This document shows positions 41,903-50,044 of a stretch of 64,000 nt of DNA, piece after piece. The translations under genes and the position numbers were made by a program. Position 1 is the first letter of the stretch, and every line of letters begins with the position of its first letter. This DNA comes from JACVRW01 sp035705985 (lineage in GTDB: Bacteria > Actinomycetota > Thermoleophilia > Solirubrobacterales > Thermoleophilaceae), in contig DASSVP010000023.1 of assembly GCA_035705985.1 (NCBI GenBank), positions 1 through 64,000 on the forward strand, read 5' to 3'. A model generated the notes under the pieces. It ran no database searches. It was given only the letters and a program-made list of their open reading frames with translations, and was not told the DNA's origin.

Positions 41903-43545
41903 ACGTACACCGCCTCACGGTCCCCTTCGCGCCCAATCGCCGACCGCTCCGGCAGCGTCCGGCCGTACGCGCCGAAGATCGCCACGAAGGCGAAGGGCAC
42001 GAACCAGATCACGTACAGGTAGAACCAGTGGGTCGCCCCAAGCTCGACCGCGATCAGGATCGCGGCTCCGAGCGCGGCGAGCTGCCTCACGTCCGGGCGA
42101 TGCGGCACGAACGCGGCCACCAGCCCCAGCGCGACGGCGGCCGCCTTCACCGCGGTCTGCAGCCACTCGAGCGACTCGACCTGCCCCCAGAGGCTGAACG
42201 GCGACGGGCGGCCCGCCTGGTATCCGACCGTGCGGTCGTAGAGCTCGCGGAGCCCGCCGTCCGGAACGAACGGCGCCACGGTCACCAGCAGCGCCAGCAG
42301 AGCGGCGCCGGCGAATGCCAGCGGGGCCCGCCGCGCGAACAGAGGCGCAAGCGCGAGGTTCACGAACTTCGCCGCGGCGCCCAGCGCGACAGCCGCCCCG
42401 GCCACGGCGCCCGCGGCACGGTCGCGGGCCAGCGTGGCCGCCAGCAGCGCTCCGATGCCCGCCACGGCCACCAGGGCGTCGTTGGCGTTCGACTCGAGCA
42501 CGAAGGCCGTGTACGGATACGCCGTCCACGCGTACGCGAGCGCCACTCCGAGCGCGTCGCCGTCCCGGCCGGGCCGCAGCCGCCTCCCCAGGAGCAGCAG
42601 ACCCCCGATCGCCAGCAGGTCGAACGTGATCGCGGCGCCGTGCGCCGCCGGGAGGTCGTCCCATCTCCCACTCCACGGGAGCGCCTGCTCGAACGGCACG
42701 TAGAGGAGGTAGTTGAGCGGCCCGTAGGTGTCCCCGCTCTCGACGTCGGCCGAGAAGCCCTCGCCATAGAGATGGTCCCCGTCGACGATGCGGTCCGCCC
42801 CGATCACCCCCGCGTAGCCGACGTCGATCACGTTGGAGTCCGCCACGTTCAGGCCGATCCGGAACGCGGTCAGGAAGACCAGGCCAACGACGAGCAGCTT
42901 CAGCGACGCGTGCGGCACGAGCGGACCCGGTCGCGGCCGGGGCCTGAACGCGGCGAGCAGCACCCGGACGAGCAGGTAGAGCAGCACCGGATAGACGAGC
43001 GGCACGGAGACCCCGATCTCGCCGCGGTTGAAGAAGAAGTGCGAGCCGCCGAAGGCGAGCAGCACGAGGAGGTCCAGGTGGAGCAGGCGGAACGGACGTC
43101 GCACGTCCACGAAGGGCGCCAGGAACAGGAGGCACAGCGGGACCCACACGTACGGCGCGTTCAGCTTGCGCCCGAACGCCCCCGGATATCCGCGCGCCAT
43201 CGTCCACGCCACCTGGTCGCCGGACCACGACTCGACGATCGCGCCGGTGGCGTCGTCCACGTGGACCTGCACGACCTCGCGACCGTCACGGAAGAAGCTC
43301 ACCTGCCAGCGGCCCGCTCCCCTCGTGTACGCGACGGGATCGAGTGACCCGTCACGGCGCGCGGCGCGCACGTCGTCGGACCGCGCGGCGATGCGCTCGA
43401 CATCGCGCGCGGACCGGTCGAACAGCGGCGGCGGCTTCGTCTCGGATCCCGGGCGCACGGGGTCCGCGGCCGTCGCGGGAGCAGGCAGCACGGCGAGTGC
43501 GCCGAGCAGTGCGACGACGGTGGCGATCAGCGCGCGCGGGCTCAG
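41899..43545 (-). CDS. PepSY-like domain fused to polytopic glycosyltransferase-like membrane protein
   Basis: 548 residues. A signal/anchor helix (ALIATVVALLGALAVLPAPATA) leads to an extracytoplasmic region whose second half (WQVSFFRDGREVVQVHVDD, ATGAIVESW) looks like a PepSY domain. From about residue 140 there are ten or more membrane helices with a GT-C flavour (NVIDVGYAGVIGADRIVDG, GDTYGPLNYLLYVPFEQALPW). No ATG, GTG or TTG fits the N-terminus; a CTG overlaps the GtrA stop (CTGA) and is the likely start. Sits in an operon with GtrA and a GT87-like enzyme, so a role in surface-glycan synthesis is likely. Confidence 0.65.
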   Translation of the reverse strand: MSPRALIATVVALLGALAVLPAPATAADPVRPGSETKPPPLFDRSARDVERIAARSDDVRAARRDGSLDPVAYTRGAGRWQVSFFRDGREVVQVHVDDATGAIVESWSGDQVAWTMARGYPGAFGRKLNAPYVWVPLCLLFLAPFVDVRRPFRLLHLDLLVLLAFGGSHFFFNRGEIGVSVPLVYPVLLYLLVRVLLAAFRPRPRPGPLVPHASLKLLVVGLVFLTAFRIGLNVADSNVIDVGYAGVIGADRIVDGDHLYGEGFSADVESGDTYGPLNYLLYVPFEQALPWSGRWDDLPAAHGAAITFDLLAIGGLLLLGRRLRPGRDGDALGVALAYAWTAYPYTAFVLESNANDALVAVAGIGALLAATLARDRAAGAVAGAAVALGAAAKFVNLALAPLFARRAPLAFAGAALLALLVTVAPFVPDGGLRELYDRTVGYQAGRPSPFSLWGQVESLEWLQTAVKAAAVALGLVAAFVPHRPDVRQLAALGAAILIAVELGATHWFYLYVIWFVPFAFVAIFGAYGRTLPERSAIGREGDREAVYV

Positions 43546-44015
43546 TCGCGCGTGAGCGCGATGCTGAAGCTCCACATCTTGTTCCCGATGAAGTTGAGCG
43601 GGGTGGCGGCGACGATCGAGATCGCCTGCGCGGGGAGCTCGGGCACGCCGGCCACGCTCACGAGCAGCTCGAGGATCGCGGCCGCGAACACGAACGCGGC
43701 GATGCTGACCGTGAAGAAGCGCGCCGCCTGGAAGCCCGCGTGGCCCCCGCGCGCGCGGAAGGTCCAGTGGCGGTTCCACCAGAAGTTGTTCAGCACCGCG
43801 ACGGCGAAGGCGGCCGTGGCGGCCACCAGGTGGTGCGCGTCGAGCAGCCCGACGCACGCGGCGAACACGCACAGGTTCACCACGTAGCCCGACGCGCCCA
43901 CGGCGCAGAACTTGACGAGCTGCATCCAGTTGTGCGGCCTGCGAAGTCCCGCGCGCACGCGCAGGTGCAGAGCATGGGGGCGGTCGGCGATGGCGGCTCT
44001 CGCCTCGTCGGTCAC
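43542..44015 (-). CDS. GtrA-family membrane protein
   Basis: 157 residues from a GTG overlapping the phosphodiesterase stop (GTGA). Four membrane helices. The GtrA signature is seen in LVKFCAVGASGYVVNLCVFAAC, FAVAVLNNFWWNRHWTF and NFIGNKMWSF. GtrA proteins are thought to flip or transport polyprenyl-linked sugars for cell-surface glycosylation. That fits with the two downstream glycosyltransferase-like genes. Confidence 0.9.
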   Translation of the reverse strand: MTDEARAAIADRPHALHLRVRAGLRRPHNWMQLVKFCAVGASGYVVNLCVFAACVGLLDAHHLVAATAAFAVAVLNNFWWNRHWTFRARGGHAGFQAARFFTVSIAAFVFAAAILELLVSVAGVPELPAQAISIVAATPLNFIGNKMWSFSIALTRD

Positions 44016-45469
44016 CGCGCCAACGGTACACCGAAGTGCTCGAGCACCAGCGGCGTCACGTCGGCGAGCGACCACTCGCCGCGCTCGGGAGGATCGAGGC
44101 CGCACATCAAGAGCACGCCCTCCGAGTCGTCGCGGTGGAGCGAGCCGTGACTGCCGCCCCCCACGTGGTCGGCGCCGCCCCAGTCGACGAACTCGTAGCC
44201 GAGCTCGGCGGAGGCGAGGACATCGCCCGAGTGCGGGCAACGGAGCGCCGACCAGAGCCGCCACAGCGGGTCCGGGTAGGTCTGGCTCGACACCGCGCCC
44301 CCACCCGTGTCGAGCTGGAGCACCGCCTCGTCGCCGGAGAGCGCCCAGCCACGGCCACGGCCGTCGGTCAGGCCGTCGCCGGGCGCGAACCAGAGCTCAC
44401 CCTCGAACGAGCGCACCACCGCCTGTCCGTTCGAGCGCGTGACCACGAAGTCCACGCCGTCCGCCTCGGCGAGGGTGTCCGCGGCACGGCTCACCAGCTC
44501 GTCGCGCCGCCCCTCGTCGAGCGCGTAGACCATCGCGGAGCGGGCCGACGGGCACGCCGCGAGCTCGGCCTCCGTGGGAGCCGGGTCGCCTGGCGTGAGC
44601 ACGCGCGCGTCGCCGAGCAGCTCCGCGAGGTTGATGCCCGTGTCCACGGTCGTCTGCGAGTGGTCGGACATGACGATCACCGCGTGCTCGTCGAGGAACG
44701 CCTCGGTGCCACCGGCCACGTGCATGATCCGCTCGAGCGCGTGGTCCGCCTCGGCTATCGAGCGCACCTGGCCGTCGGGTCCGACCTTGTGCGAGTACGT
44801 GTCGTTGTCCGGGAGCGAGAAGAGGAGGAAGTCGAACAGGTCGTGCTCAACCAGGTACGCGCCCACGCAGCCGGTGTGGCGGTCGCGCTGACCCGGCATG
44901 CCGAGGGCGGAGGTGCAGCCGGTGTCGCGCGTGTCGAACAGGTCCGCGTAGAAGAGCTCGCGGGCGCCGTAGACAGGGTGGCGGAACTGCGCCGCCTCGG
45001 CGATCCGGCGGTAGACGCTCGCGCCGCTCGGGTCGTGCCGGGTGCGGCCGCGGTAGATCAGGTAGGTGGTGCACGCGGTGCGGAAGCCGGCATCGTCGAG
45101 GTGCTCGAAGACGGTCCTGTGCGCCCGGCTCAGGTGCGCCAGGTTCATGTTGTAGACGGTGTCGTAGAGCGAGCGCACGATCCCGAAGACGCGCGTGGCG
45201 GGCATGGAGGAGCCGTATTCCACGTAACGCTCCTCGCCGCGGTGGAACCAGTTCATAGCGGGGATGTGGTGCTCGCCCGGGCCGCAGCCGGTGGCGATCG
45301 CGGCGGAGGCCACGGGGGTGACCGACGGGAACGTTGAGATGCAGTCGCTCACATACGTGCCGCGGTCCATGAGCGCGGAGAGCGCCGGCGCGTGACCTTC
45401 CGCCACCGCCTGGTCGAGCATGTCCGGCTTGAGCGAGTCGATGACGGCGAGGACGAGCTTCTTCGGCAC
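44012..45469 (-). CDS. Alkaline-phosphatase superfamily phosphodiesterase (NPP-like)
   Basis: 485 residues from GTG. Type I phosphodiesterase/nucleotide pyrophosphatase motifs: LAVIDSLKPDM (first metal Asp), FPSVTPVASAAIATG with the Thr nucleophile, LPDNDTYSHKVG (Asp and His ligands), IVMSDHSQT (Asp-His) and HVGGGSHGS (His). All metal ligands appear intact. No signal peptide is seen, so it may act in the cytosol. Substrates may be nucleotides, phospholipids or glycan precursors. The GTG start shares one base with the stop of the DUF4126 gene (TAGTG). Confidence 0.88.
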   Translation of the reverse strand: MPKKLVLAVIDSLKPDMLDQAVAEGHAPALSALMDRGTYVSDCISTFPSVTPVASAAIATGCGPGEHHIPAMNWFHRGEERYVEYGSSMPATRVFGIVRSLYDTVYNMNLAHLSRAHRTVFEHLDDAGFRTACTTYLIYRGRTRHDPSGASVYRRIAEAAQFRHPVYGARELFYADLFDTRDTGCTSALGMPGQRDRHTGCVGAYLVEHDLFDFLLFSLPDNDTYSHKVGPDGQVRSIAEADHALERIMHVAGGTEAFLDEHAVIVMSDHSQTTVDTGINLAELLGDARVLTPGDPAPTEAELAACPSARSAMVYALDEGRRDELVSRAADTLAEADGVDFVVTRSNGQAVVRSFEGELWFAPGDGLTDGRGRGWALSGDEAVLQLDTGGGAVSSQTYPDPLWRLWSALRCPHSGDVLASAELGYEFVDWGGADHVGGGSHGSLHRDDSEGVLLMCGLDPPERGEWSLADVTPLVLEHFGVPLAR

Positions 45470-46080
45470 TACCGGAGGATCCTCAGCCCCGCGTACTTCT
45501 CGCCCTCGCGCCGGCGGCCGCCGAGGAGCAGCACGAAGAAGGCCGGGATCGCAAGCAGCGCGAGCGGCGGCACGAACACCGCTATCGCTGCGAGGATCAG
45601 CGCCGCGGCGTCGGCGTACGCGGTGAGCAGCGCCGCCTGCTCAGGGTCGAGCCGCGCGCGGACCCGCTCCACGAGGCCGCCGATGGCGATCCAGCCGAGC
45701 GCTGCCAGGAGTGGGCCGAAGACGAGGCCGACCCAGACCGGATGCCCGTTGTCGGCGAGCGTGCCGGCGAACAGGAGCGCGCCCAGCACCAGCCCGGTCA
45801 CGCCGGCGAGCAGCTCCGCGGGCCCGCGACCGGCTCGGCCACCGAGGTCGGGTGAGCTCTGGTTCGCCCGCGAGCGCTCGAGGAGGAACGCGACGACGCC
45901 GAGCACCACCACGCCGCCGAGAAAGGCGGGCGACTCGAGAAAGCTGAAGTCCGTGCCGTCGAAGTCGACGCCGATGTCTCCGCGCGCCAGCCCGCCGGCC
46001 AGCAGCGGAGGCAGATACGGGCGGACGCCCGTTGCCGACGCCAGGCCGGCGCCGGTGCCGATGTCGAGGAACAGGCTCAT
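45469..46080 (-). CDS. DUF4126-like membrane protein
   Basis: 203 residues. Four to six membrane segments and a hallmark N-terminal stretch FLDIGTGAGLASATGVRPYLPPLLAGGLA that matches DUF4126. The interior has an acidic loop (GVDFDGTDFSFLE) and helices at about 95-115, 130-150 and 170-190. The function of DUF4126 proteins is not known. The ATG at 46080 is chosen at the start of the conserved region. First gene of the minus-strand run that continues through the phosphodiesterase, GtrA and the glycosyltransferases. Confidence 0.7.
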   Translation of the reverse strand: MSLFLDIGTGAGLASATGVRPYLPPLLAGGLARGDIGVDFDGTDFSFLESPAFLGGVVVLGVVAFLLERSRANQSSPDLGGRAGRGPAELLAGVTGLVLGALLFAGTLADNGHPVWVGLVFGPLLAALGWIAIGGLVERVRARLDPEQAALLTAYADAAALILAAIAVFVPPLALLAIPAFFVLLLGGRRREGEKYAGLRILR

Positions 46081-46122
46081 GGGCGCGTGGGAGGGTCGGT
46101 ACCCTGCGGCCGGGGAGGTTAA

Positions 46123-46202
46123 CGCCGCGCCTGCGGCGAAGAAGGTCTCCCCCGTGGGCATCCTGCCCACGTCTTGGTGAGAACCGCGGCGTCACGGCGC
46201 GG
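46123..46202 (+). promoter_or_regulatory. Structured 5' leader of the aminotransferase gene
   Basis: Three hairpins in 80 bases directly before the ATG at 46203: CGCCGC / GCGGCG (46123-46138), CGTGGGCA / TGCCCACG (46153-46171), and CCGCG / CGCGG (46184-46202), the last reaching the base before the start codon. GGTCTC at 46144 can pair with GAGAACC at 46179, wrapping the second hairpin in a longer stem. This may be a cis-regulatory RNA; I cannot match it to a known riboswitch class. Confidence 0.4.
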
Positions 46203-47561
46203 ATGACACAAATGAGCTCCTCGCGAGACATCGAGCGCTACGCCGCCCTGTTCGCGTCGCGGACAAAGGTGATGAAGTCGTCCGCGATGCGGGACCTGAT
46301 GGCGGTGACCGCCCGCCCCGAAGTGATCTCGCTCGCCGGCGGGCTGCCCGACACCAGCACCTTCCCGCCCGACACCTTCGCCGCGGTGGCGCAGCGGATC
46401 GCGAGGGAGTCGTGCGCCAAGGCGCTCCAGTACGGGCCCACCGAGGGGCTCGAGGAGACGAAGGCCTGCATCGCCGAGGTGATGGAGGCGGAGGGTCTGC
46501 GCGCGGACCCCGAGGATGTGCTCGTCACCACCGGCGGCCAGCAGGTGATCGACCTGGTCACGAAGACGCTCATCGACCCCGGCGACGTGGTGATCGCAGA
46601 GGGCCCGACGTACCCGGGGGCCGTGTCCGTGTTCAGCGCCTACCAGGCCGACGTGGTGCAGATCGACATGGACGCGGACGGCATGCGCGTCGAGCTGCTC
46701 GAGCAGACGCTCGACCGGCTGGACCGCGAGGGCCGCCGCCCGAAGTTCATCTACACGGTGCCGAGCTTCCAGAACCCCGCCGGTGTGACGATGTCGGCGC
46801 CTCGACGGCGCCGGCTCGTGGAGGTCGCGCACGAACGTGAGCTGCTGGTGCTCGAGGACAACCCGTACGGCCTGCTTCGCTACGAGGGCGACGCGCCCAC
46901 GCCGCTGCTCAAGCTCGACGGCGGCGTGTACGTGATGTACCTCGGCACGTTCTCGAAGATCCTCTCACCGGGCATCCGGCTCGGCTGGGTGGTGGCGCCG
47001 CCGCCGGTGCTCGAGAAGATCAACCTCGGCAAGCAGGCCGCCGACCTCTGCACGTCGACGCTGTCGCAGCTGATGGTGCAGGCGTACTTCGCGGAGAGCC
47101 GCTGGCGCGACTACGTGGAGTCGCTCACGGAGATCTACCGCGCCCGCCGAGACACGATGCTCGACGCGCTCGCCGACCATTTCCCGCCGCAGGCCGAGTG
47201 GACGCGCCCCTCCGGGGGTCTGTTCATCTGGGCGACCCTGCCGGACTTCATCGACACCACCGACCTGCTGGCGCGCGCCCTGCGCGACAACGTCGCGTTC
47301 GTGCCCGGGGAGGCCGCCTTCCTGGATGGCCGCGGGCGGAACGCGATGCGCCTGAACTACTCCGGCTCGGACGAGGACGCGATCCGCGAGGGCATCCGCC
47401 GGATCGGTGAGGTCGTGACCGAGCAGGTGCAGCTGTACGGGACGCTCACCGGCGAGCACGAGGCGGTGGAACTGCCGCCGGTCGAGGCGCCGCCTGTCGG
47501 CGGGGCGGACGTGCTTCAGATGCCGGACCGCGCGGAGCGCAAACGCCGCGCCGGCTTCTAG
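46203..47561 (+). CDS. Class I/II PLP aminotransferase (LysN/2-aminoadipate-like)
   Basis: 452 residues. Fold-type I motifs: VISLAGGLPDTSTFP, LQYGPTEGLEE, VLVTTGGQQVIDLVTK, FIYTVPSFQNPAGVTMS, LVLEDNPYGLLRYEG and the PLP Lys in YLGTFSKILSPGIRLGW. This set is typical of 2-aminoadipate/aromatic aminotransferases of the ARO8/LysN type and of MocR-derived stand-alone enzymes. The last ~40 residues are a proline-rich and basic extension. ATG at 46203, with another at 46212. The stop codon shares a CTAG palindrome with the stop of the convergent nuclease gene. Confidence 0.88.
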   Translation: MTQMSSSRDIERYAALFASRTKVMKSSAMRDLMAVTARPEVISLAGGLPDTSTFPPDTFAAVAQRIARESCAKALQYGPTEGLEETKACIAEVMEAEGLRADPEDVLVTTGGQQVIDLVTKTLIDPGDVVIAEGPTYPGAVSVFSAYQADVVQIDMDADGMRVELLEQTLDRLDREGRRPKFIYTVPSFQNPAGVTMSAPRRRRLVEVAHERELLVLEDNPYGLLRYEGDAPTPLLKLDGGVYVMYLGTFSKILSPGIRLGWVVAPPPVLEKINLGKQAADLCTSTLSQLMVQAYFAESRWRDYVESLTEIYRARRDTMLDALADHFPPQAEWTRPSGGLFIWATLPDFIDTTDLLARALRDNVAFVPGEAAFLDGRGRNAMRLNYSGSDEDAIREGIRRIGEVVTEQVQLYGTLTGEHEAVELPPVEAPPVGGADVLQMPDRAERKRRAGF

Positions 47562-48055
47562 TTCTCTTCCTCGCCGTTGGCGAAGTCCTCGGGCGTGACG
47601 TTGTCGAGAAAGTCCTTGAACTTCTCGACGACCTCCTCCGTGTCCTCCACCTCATGCTCGAACTCGATTGCCGACTCGGTGATCACGTCCTCGGCGGCGA
47701 AGATCGGCGCTCCCGTGCGGACGGCCAGGGCGAGCGCGTCGGAGGGCCGCGAGTCGATCGGGATCTCGCGCCCGTTCAGCTGGAGCGTGACCTCTGCGTA
47801 GAAGGTGTTCTCGCGCAGCTCGGTGACCGCCACGCGGGTGCAGCTCACCTCGAGCTCGGACAGCATCTCGGAGATCAGGTCGTGCGTCATCGGGCGCGGC
47901 GTGTTGGCCCCCTGGAGCTTCATGAGGATCGCCGCCGCCTCCGGGTGACCGATCCAGATCGGGAGGAACTTGTTGCCGTCGCGAGTCTTCAGGAGCACGA
48001 TCGGCTGCTTGCCGACCATGTCGAAGCTGACGCCGTAGATGACCATCTCCTGCAT
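47558..48055 (-). CDS. Bifunctional nuclease (BFN/DUF151) family protein
   Basis: 165 residues. The DUF151 fold is evident: VIYGVSFDMVGKQPIVLLK, FLPIWIGHPEAAAILMKLQG, PRPMTHDLISEML, RVAVTELRENTFYAEVTLQ, and IDSRPSDALALAVRTGAPIFAAEDV, the most conserved block. Archaeal and plant members have RNase and DNase activity; bacterial roles are unclear. The C-terminus is acidic. ATG follows TAGACT by 10 bases. The stop codons of this gene and of the convergent aminotransferase overlap in CTAG. Confidence 0.88.
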   Translation of the reverse strand: MQEMVIYGVSFDMVGKQPIVLLKTRDGNKFLPIWIGHPEAAAILMKLQGANTPRPMTHDLISEMLSELEVSCTRVAVTELRENTFYAEVTLQLNGREIPIDSRPSDALALAVRTGAPIFAAEDVITESAIEFEHEVEDTEEVVEKFKDFLDNVTPEDFANGEEEN

Positions 48056-48065
48056 CGGTAGCGAC

Positions 48066-48071
48066 AGTCTA
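48066..48071 (-). promoter_or_regulatory. Putative leaderless -10 box (TAGACT)
   Basis: TAGACT on the minus strand, 10 bases before the ATG of the bifunctional nuclease gene. Confidence 0.45.
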
Positions 48072-48106
48072 GAGCGGGATGGAATCGGCGACCTTGAGCG
48101 ACAGAG

Positions 48107-48180
48107 TGGGCGATCCTGGACTCGAACCAGGGACCTCGTCCTTATCAGAGACGCGCTCTAACCGACTGAGCTAATCGCCC
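48107..48180 (-). tRNA. tRNA-Ile (anticodon GAT)
   Basis: Minus-strand cloverleaf: acceptor GGGCGAT / ATCGCCC with discriminator A, D arm GCTC / GAGC, anticodon stem CGTCT / GGACG with loop CTGATAA (GAT), T arm CCTGG-TTCGAGT-CCAGG. CCA is not encoded. It begins 24 bases after the parB stop on the same strand and may be cotranscribed with parAB. Confidence 0.96.
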
Positions 48181-48204
48181 GCGGAGGGTCGATTGTAGCG
48201 GCGC

Positions 48205-49092
48205 TCAGACCGCTCGCAGGTGTCCTCGAGCGAGCACTCGCTCGGCGAGCGCGACGGCGTCCCCGGGGGCGTCGAAGTCGAGCTCGACGCGGCAGCCCTC
48301 GCCCCGCGGGCGGACCTTGACAGGCCGGCCGAAGGCCGCGGACAGCGTGTCCTCGGCCGCCGCGAGCGCCTCGGCCAGATCCGGGTGAAGCTCGCGGGTG
48401 AAGCGCCTGGTCTGAGGCTTAGGCTGACCCTCAGCATCTCGTGCCCGACGCTCCGTCTCGCGCACCGACCAGCCGCCGTCGCGTGCCGCGAACGCCAGGC
48501 TGCGGCGCGTCGAGTGGTCCTTGCAGAGCAGCAGCGCACGGCCGTGGCCCTCCGTGAGCTCGCCCCGCTCGATCAGCTCGAGCGCCTCCTCGGGCAGCTC
48601 GAGCACGCGGATCAGGTTCGAGATGGCGACCCGGCTGCGGCCGACCCGCCGGCCGACCTCCTGCTTCGTGAGGCCGAGATCCTCGACGAGCATCGCGCAG
48701 GCACGCGCCTCCTCGATGGGGTTGAGGTCGACCCGCGCCATGTTCTCGGCGAGCGCGAGGTCGAGCCGCTCCCAGTCGTCGGTGTCGCGGACGAGCGCGG
48801 GGATCGTCTCGTGCTCCACCATCTGAGCCGCGCGGAGGCGGCGCTCCCCGGCCACGAGCTCGAAGCTGCCGCCGGCGAGCGGGCGGACGACGATCGGCTG
48901 GAGCACGCCGCGCGTGCGGATCGACTCGGCGAGCTCGGCGAGCCGGGCCTGGTCGAAGCTTCGGCGCGGCTGGCGTGCGTTCGGCTGAATCAGCTCGAGC
49001 GGGATCTCGCGGAGGCCGTCCTCGATTTTTCCGGTGCTCGGCAGGATCGCGGCGAGGCCGCGACCCATCCCCCGCTGCTGGCCCTCAGCCAC
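48205..49092 (-). CDS. parB: Chromosome-partitioning protein ParB
   Basis: 295 residues. The N-terminal GRGLAAILPS is the ParA-contact segment; the CTPase/ParB domain shows QPRRSFDQARLAELAESI and box II as GERRLRAAQMV, then ENMARVDLNPIEEA. The HTH is LTKQEVGRRVGRSRVAISNLIRVLELP, and the C-terminal region from about 240 is the dimerisation domain. ParB loads on parS near the origin and spreads as a CTP-dependent clamp. The first 8 bases overlap the end of parA. parS-like sites are at 50697-50710 and 54763-54776. Confidence 0.97.
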   Translation of the reverse strand: MAEGQQRGMGRGLAAILPSTGKIEDGLREIPLELIQPNARQPRRSFDQARLAELAESIRTRGVLQPIVVRPLAGGSFELVAGERRLRAAQMVEHETIPALVRDTDDWERLDLALAENMARVDLNPIEEARACAMLVEDLGLTKQEVGRRVGRSRVAISNLIRVLELPEEALELIERGELTEGHGRALLLCKDHSTRRSLAFAARDGGWSVRETERRARDAEGQPKPQTRRFTRELHPDLAEALAAAEDTLSAAFGRPVKVRPRGEGCRVELDFDAPGDAVALAERVLARGHLRAV

Positions 49093-49843
49093 GCGCGGCC
49101 ACCTCCTTCGCCAGCCTCAGGTACGCGGCGCTGCCCGCGCTCTGGGGAGCGTGCCGGAGGATCGGAAGCCCATAGCTCGGCGCCTCGCTCAGCCGGACGT
49201 TGCGCGGGACGACCGTGTCGAACACCAGCGTCGGGAAGTGCTCGCGAACCTCGCGCTCGACGTCGCGCGCGAGCCGCGTGCGCCCGTCGTGCATCGTGAG
49301 GATCATCCCGAGCACCGTGAGCCGCGGGTTCAGCTCTTGCCCGATCAGCGACAGCGTGTCGAGCAGCTGCGCGAGGCCCTCGAGCGCGAAGTACTCGGTC
49401 TGGACCGGAACGATCACGCGGTCGGCCGCCACGAGCGCGTTCACGGTGAGCGGGCCGAGCGAGGGCGGGCAGTCGAGGAGCGTGAAGAGATAGCGGTCGC
49501 GGACGCTGCCGAGCCGGTCGCGGAGGGTGGTCTCCGAGCCCTCGATGCGCGGCAGCTCCACGTTGGCGCCGGCGAGGTCCGGACTCGAGGGGACGACGTC
49601 GAGCCGCTCGATGCCGCTCGGGACGGCGGCCGCGGTGAGCGCCAGCTCGCCTGAGAGGCAGTCGTACACGCTCGCCCCTCCGTCCTTGGGCAACCCAAGT
49701 GCAACCGTAGCGTTGCACTGCGGGTCGAGATCGACCAGCAGCGTCGGATGGCCGGCGTCGGCGATGCTGGCGCCGAGATTGACCGCGGTGGTGGTCTTGC
49801 CCACCCCGCCCTTCTGGTTTGTGACTGCGACAACGGTGCCCAT
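49085..49843 (-). CDS. parA: Chromosome-partitioning ATPase ParA (Soj)
   Basis: 252 residues. Deviant Walker A KGGVGKTTTAVNLGA at the N-terminus with the signature Lys, then LVDLDPQCNATVAL, LLDCPPSLGPLTVNAL (Walker B) and LGMILTMHDGRTRLARDV. It is a short ParA without an N-terminal HTH, as in chromosomal Soj. The ATPase dimer binds DNA and moves ParB-parS complexes. Upstream is a 201-base gap containing repeat copy A. Confidence 0.97.
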   Translation of the reverse strand: MGTVVAVTNQKGGVGKTTTAVNLGASIADAGHPTLLVDLDPQCNATVALGLPKDGGASVYDCLSGELALTAAAVPSGIERLDVVPSSPDLAGANVELPRIEGSETTLRDRLGSVRDRYLFTLLDCPPSLGPLTVNALVAADRVIVPVQTEYFALEGLAQLLDTLSLIGQELNPRLTVLGMILTMHDGRTRLARDVEREVREHFPTLVFDTVVPRNVRLSEAPSYGLPILRHAPQSAGSAAYLRLAKEVAARG

Positions 49844-49941
49844 CGGTGCCGAACCTACGGTTCGGATCGGTCGGAAAGGCGTTCGGGAGCGAACGTGTGG
49901 TTCCTTCTTGGCCTCCGCGTTGCGTTCGCCCCGGGCCCGGG

Positions 49942-50025
49942 CGAACGGCAGCGGTGAAGGCGGTGCTTTCCCCGCAAAGCGTCCTGGGTTAGGCGTCTCT
50001 GTGACGCCCCAATCAGGACGCTTGC
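49942..50025 (+). repeat. Origin-flanking palindromic repeat, copy A
   Basis: 84-base element in the parA-rsmG gap. It starts with the tag CGAACGGCAGCGGTGAAGG. A 16-base variable spacer follows, then AAGCGTCCTG (49977-49986), GGCGTC, TCTGT, GACGCC and CAGGACGCTT (50014-50023): a 10-bp outer stem and a perfect 6-bp inner stem. Copy B at 56991-57072 shares the tag and outer stem exactly. Confidence 0.85.
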
Positions 50026-50044
50026 CCTCAGTGCGGTCGTTCGC

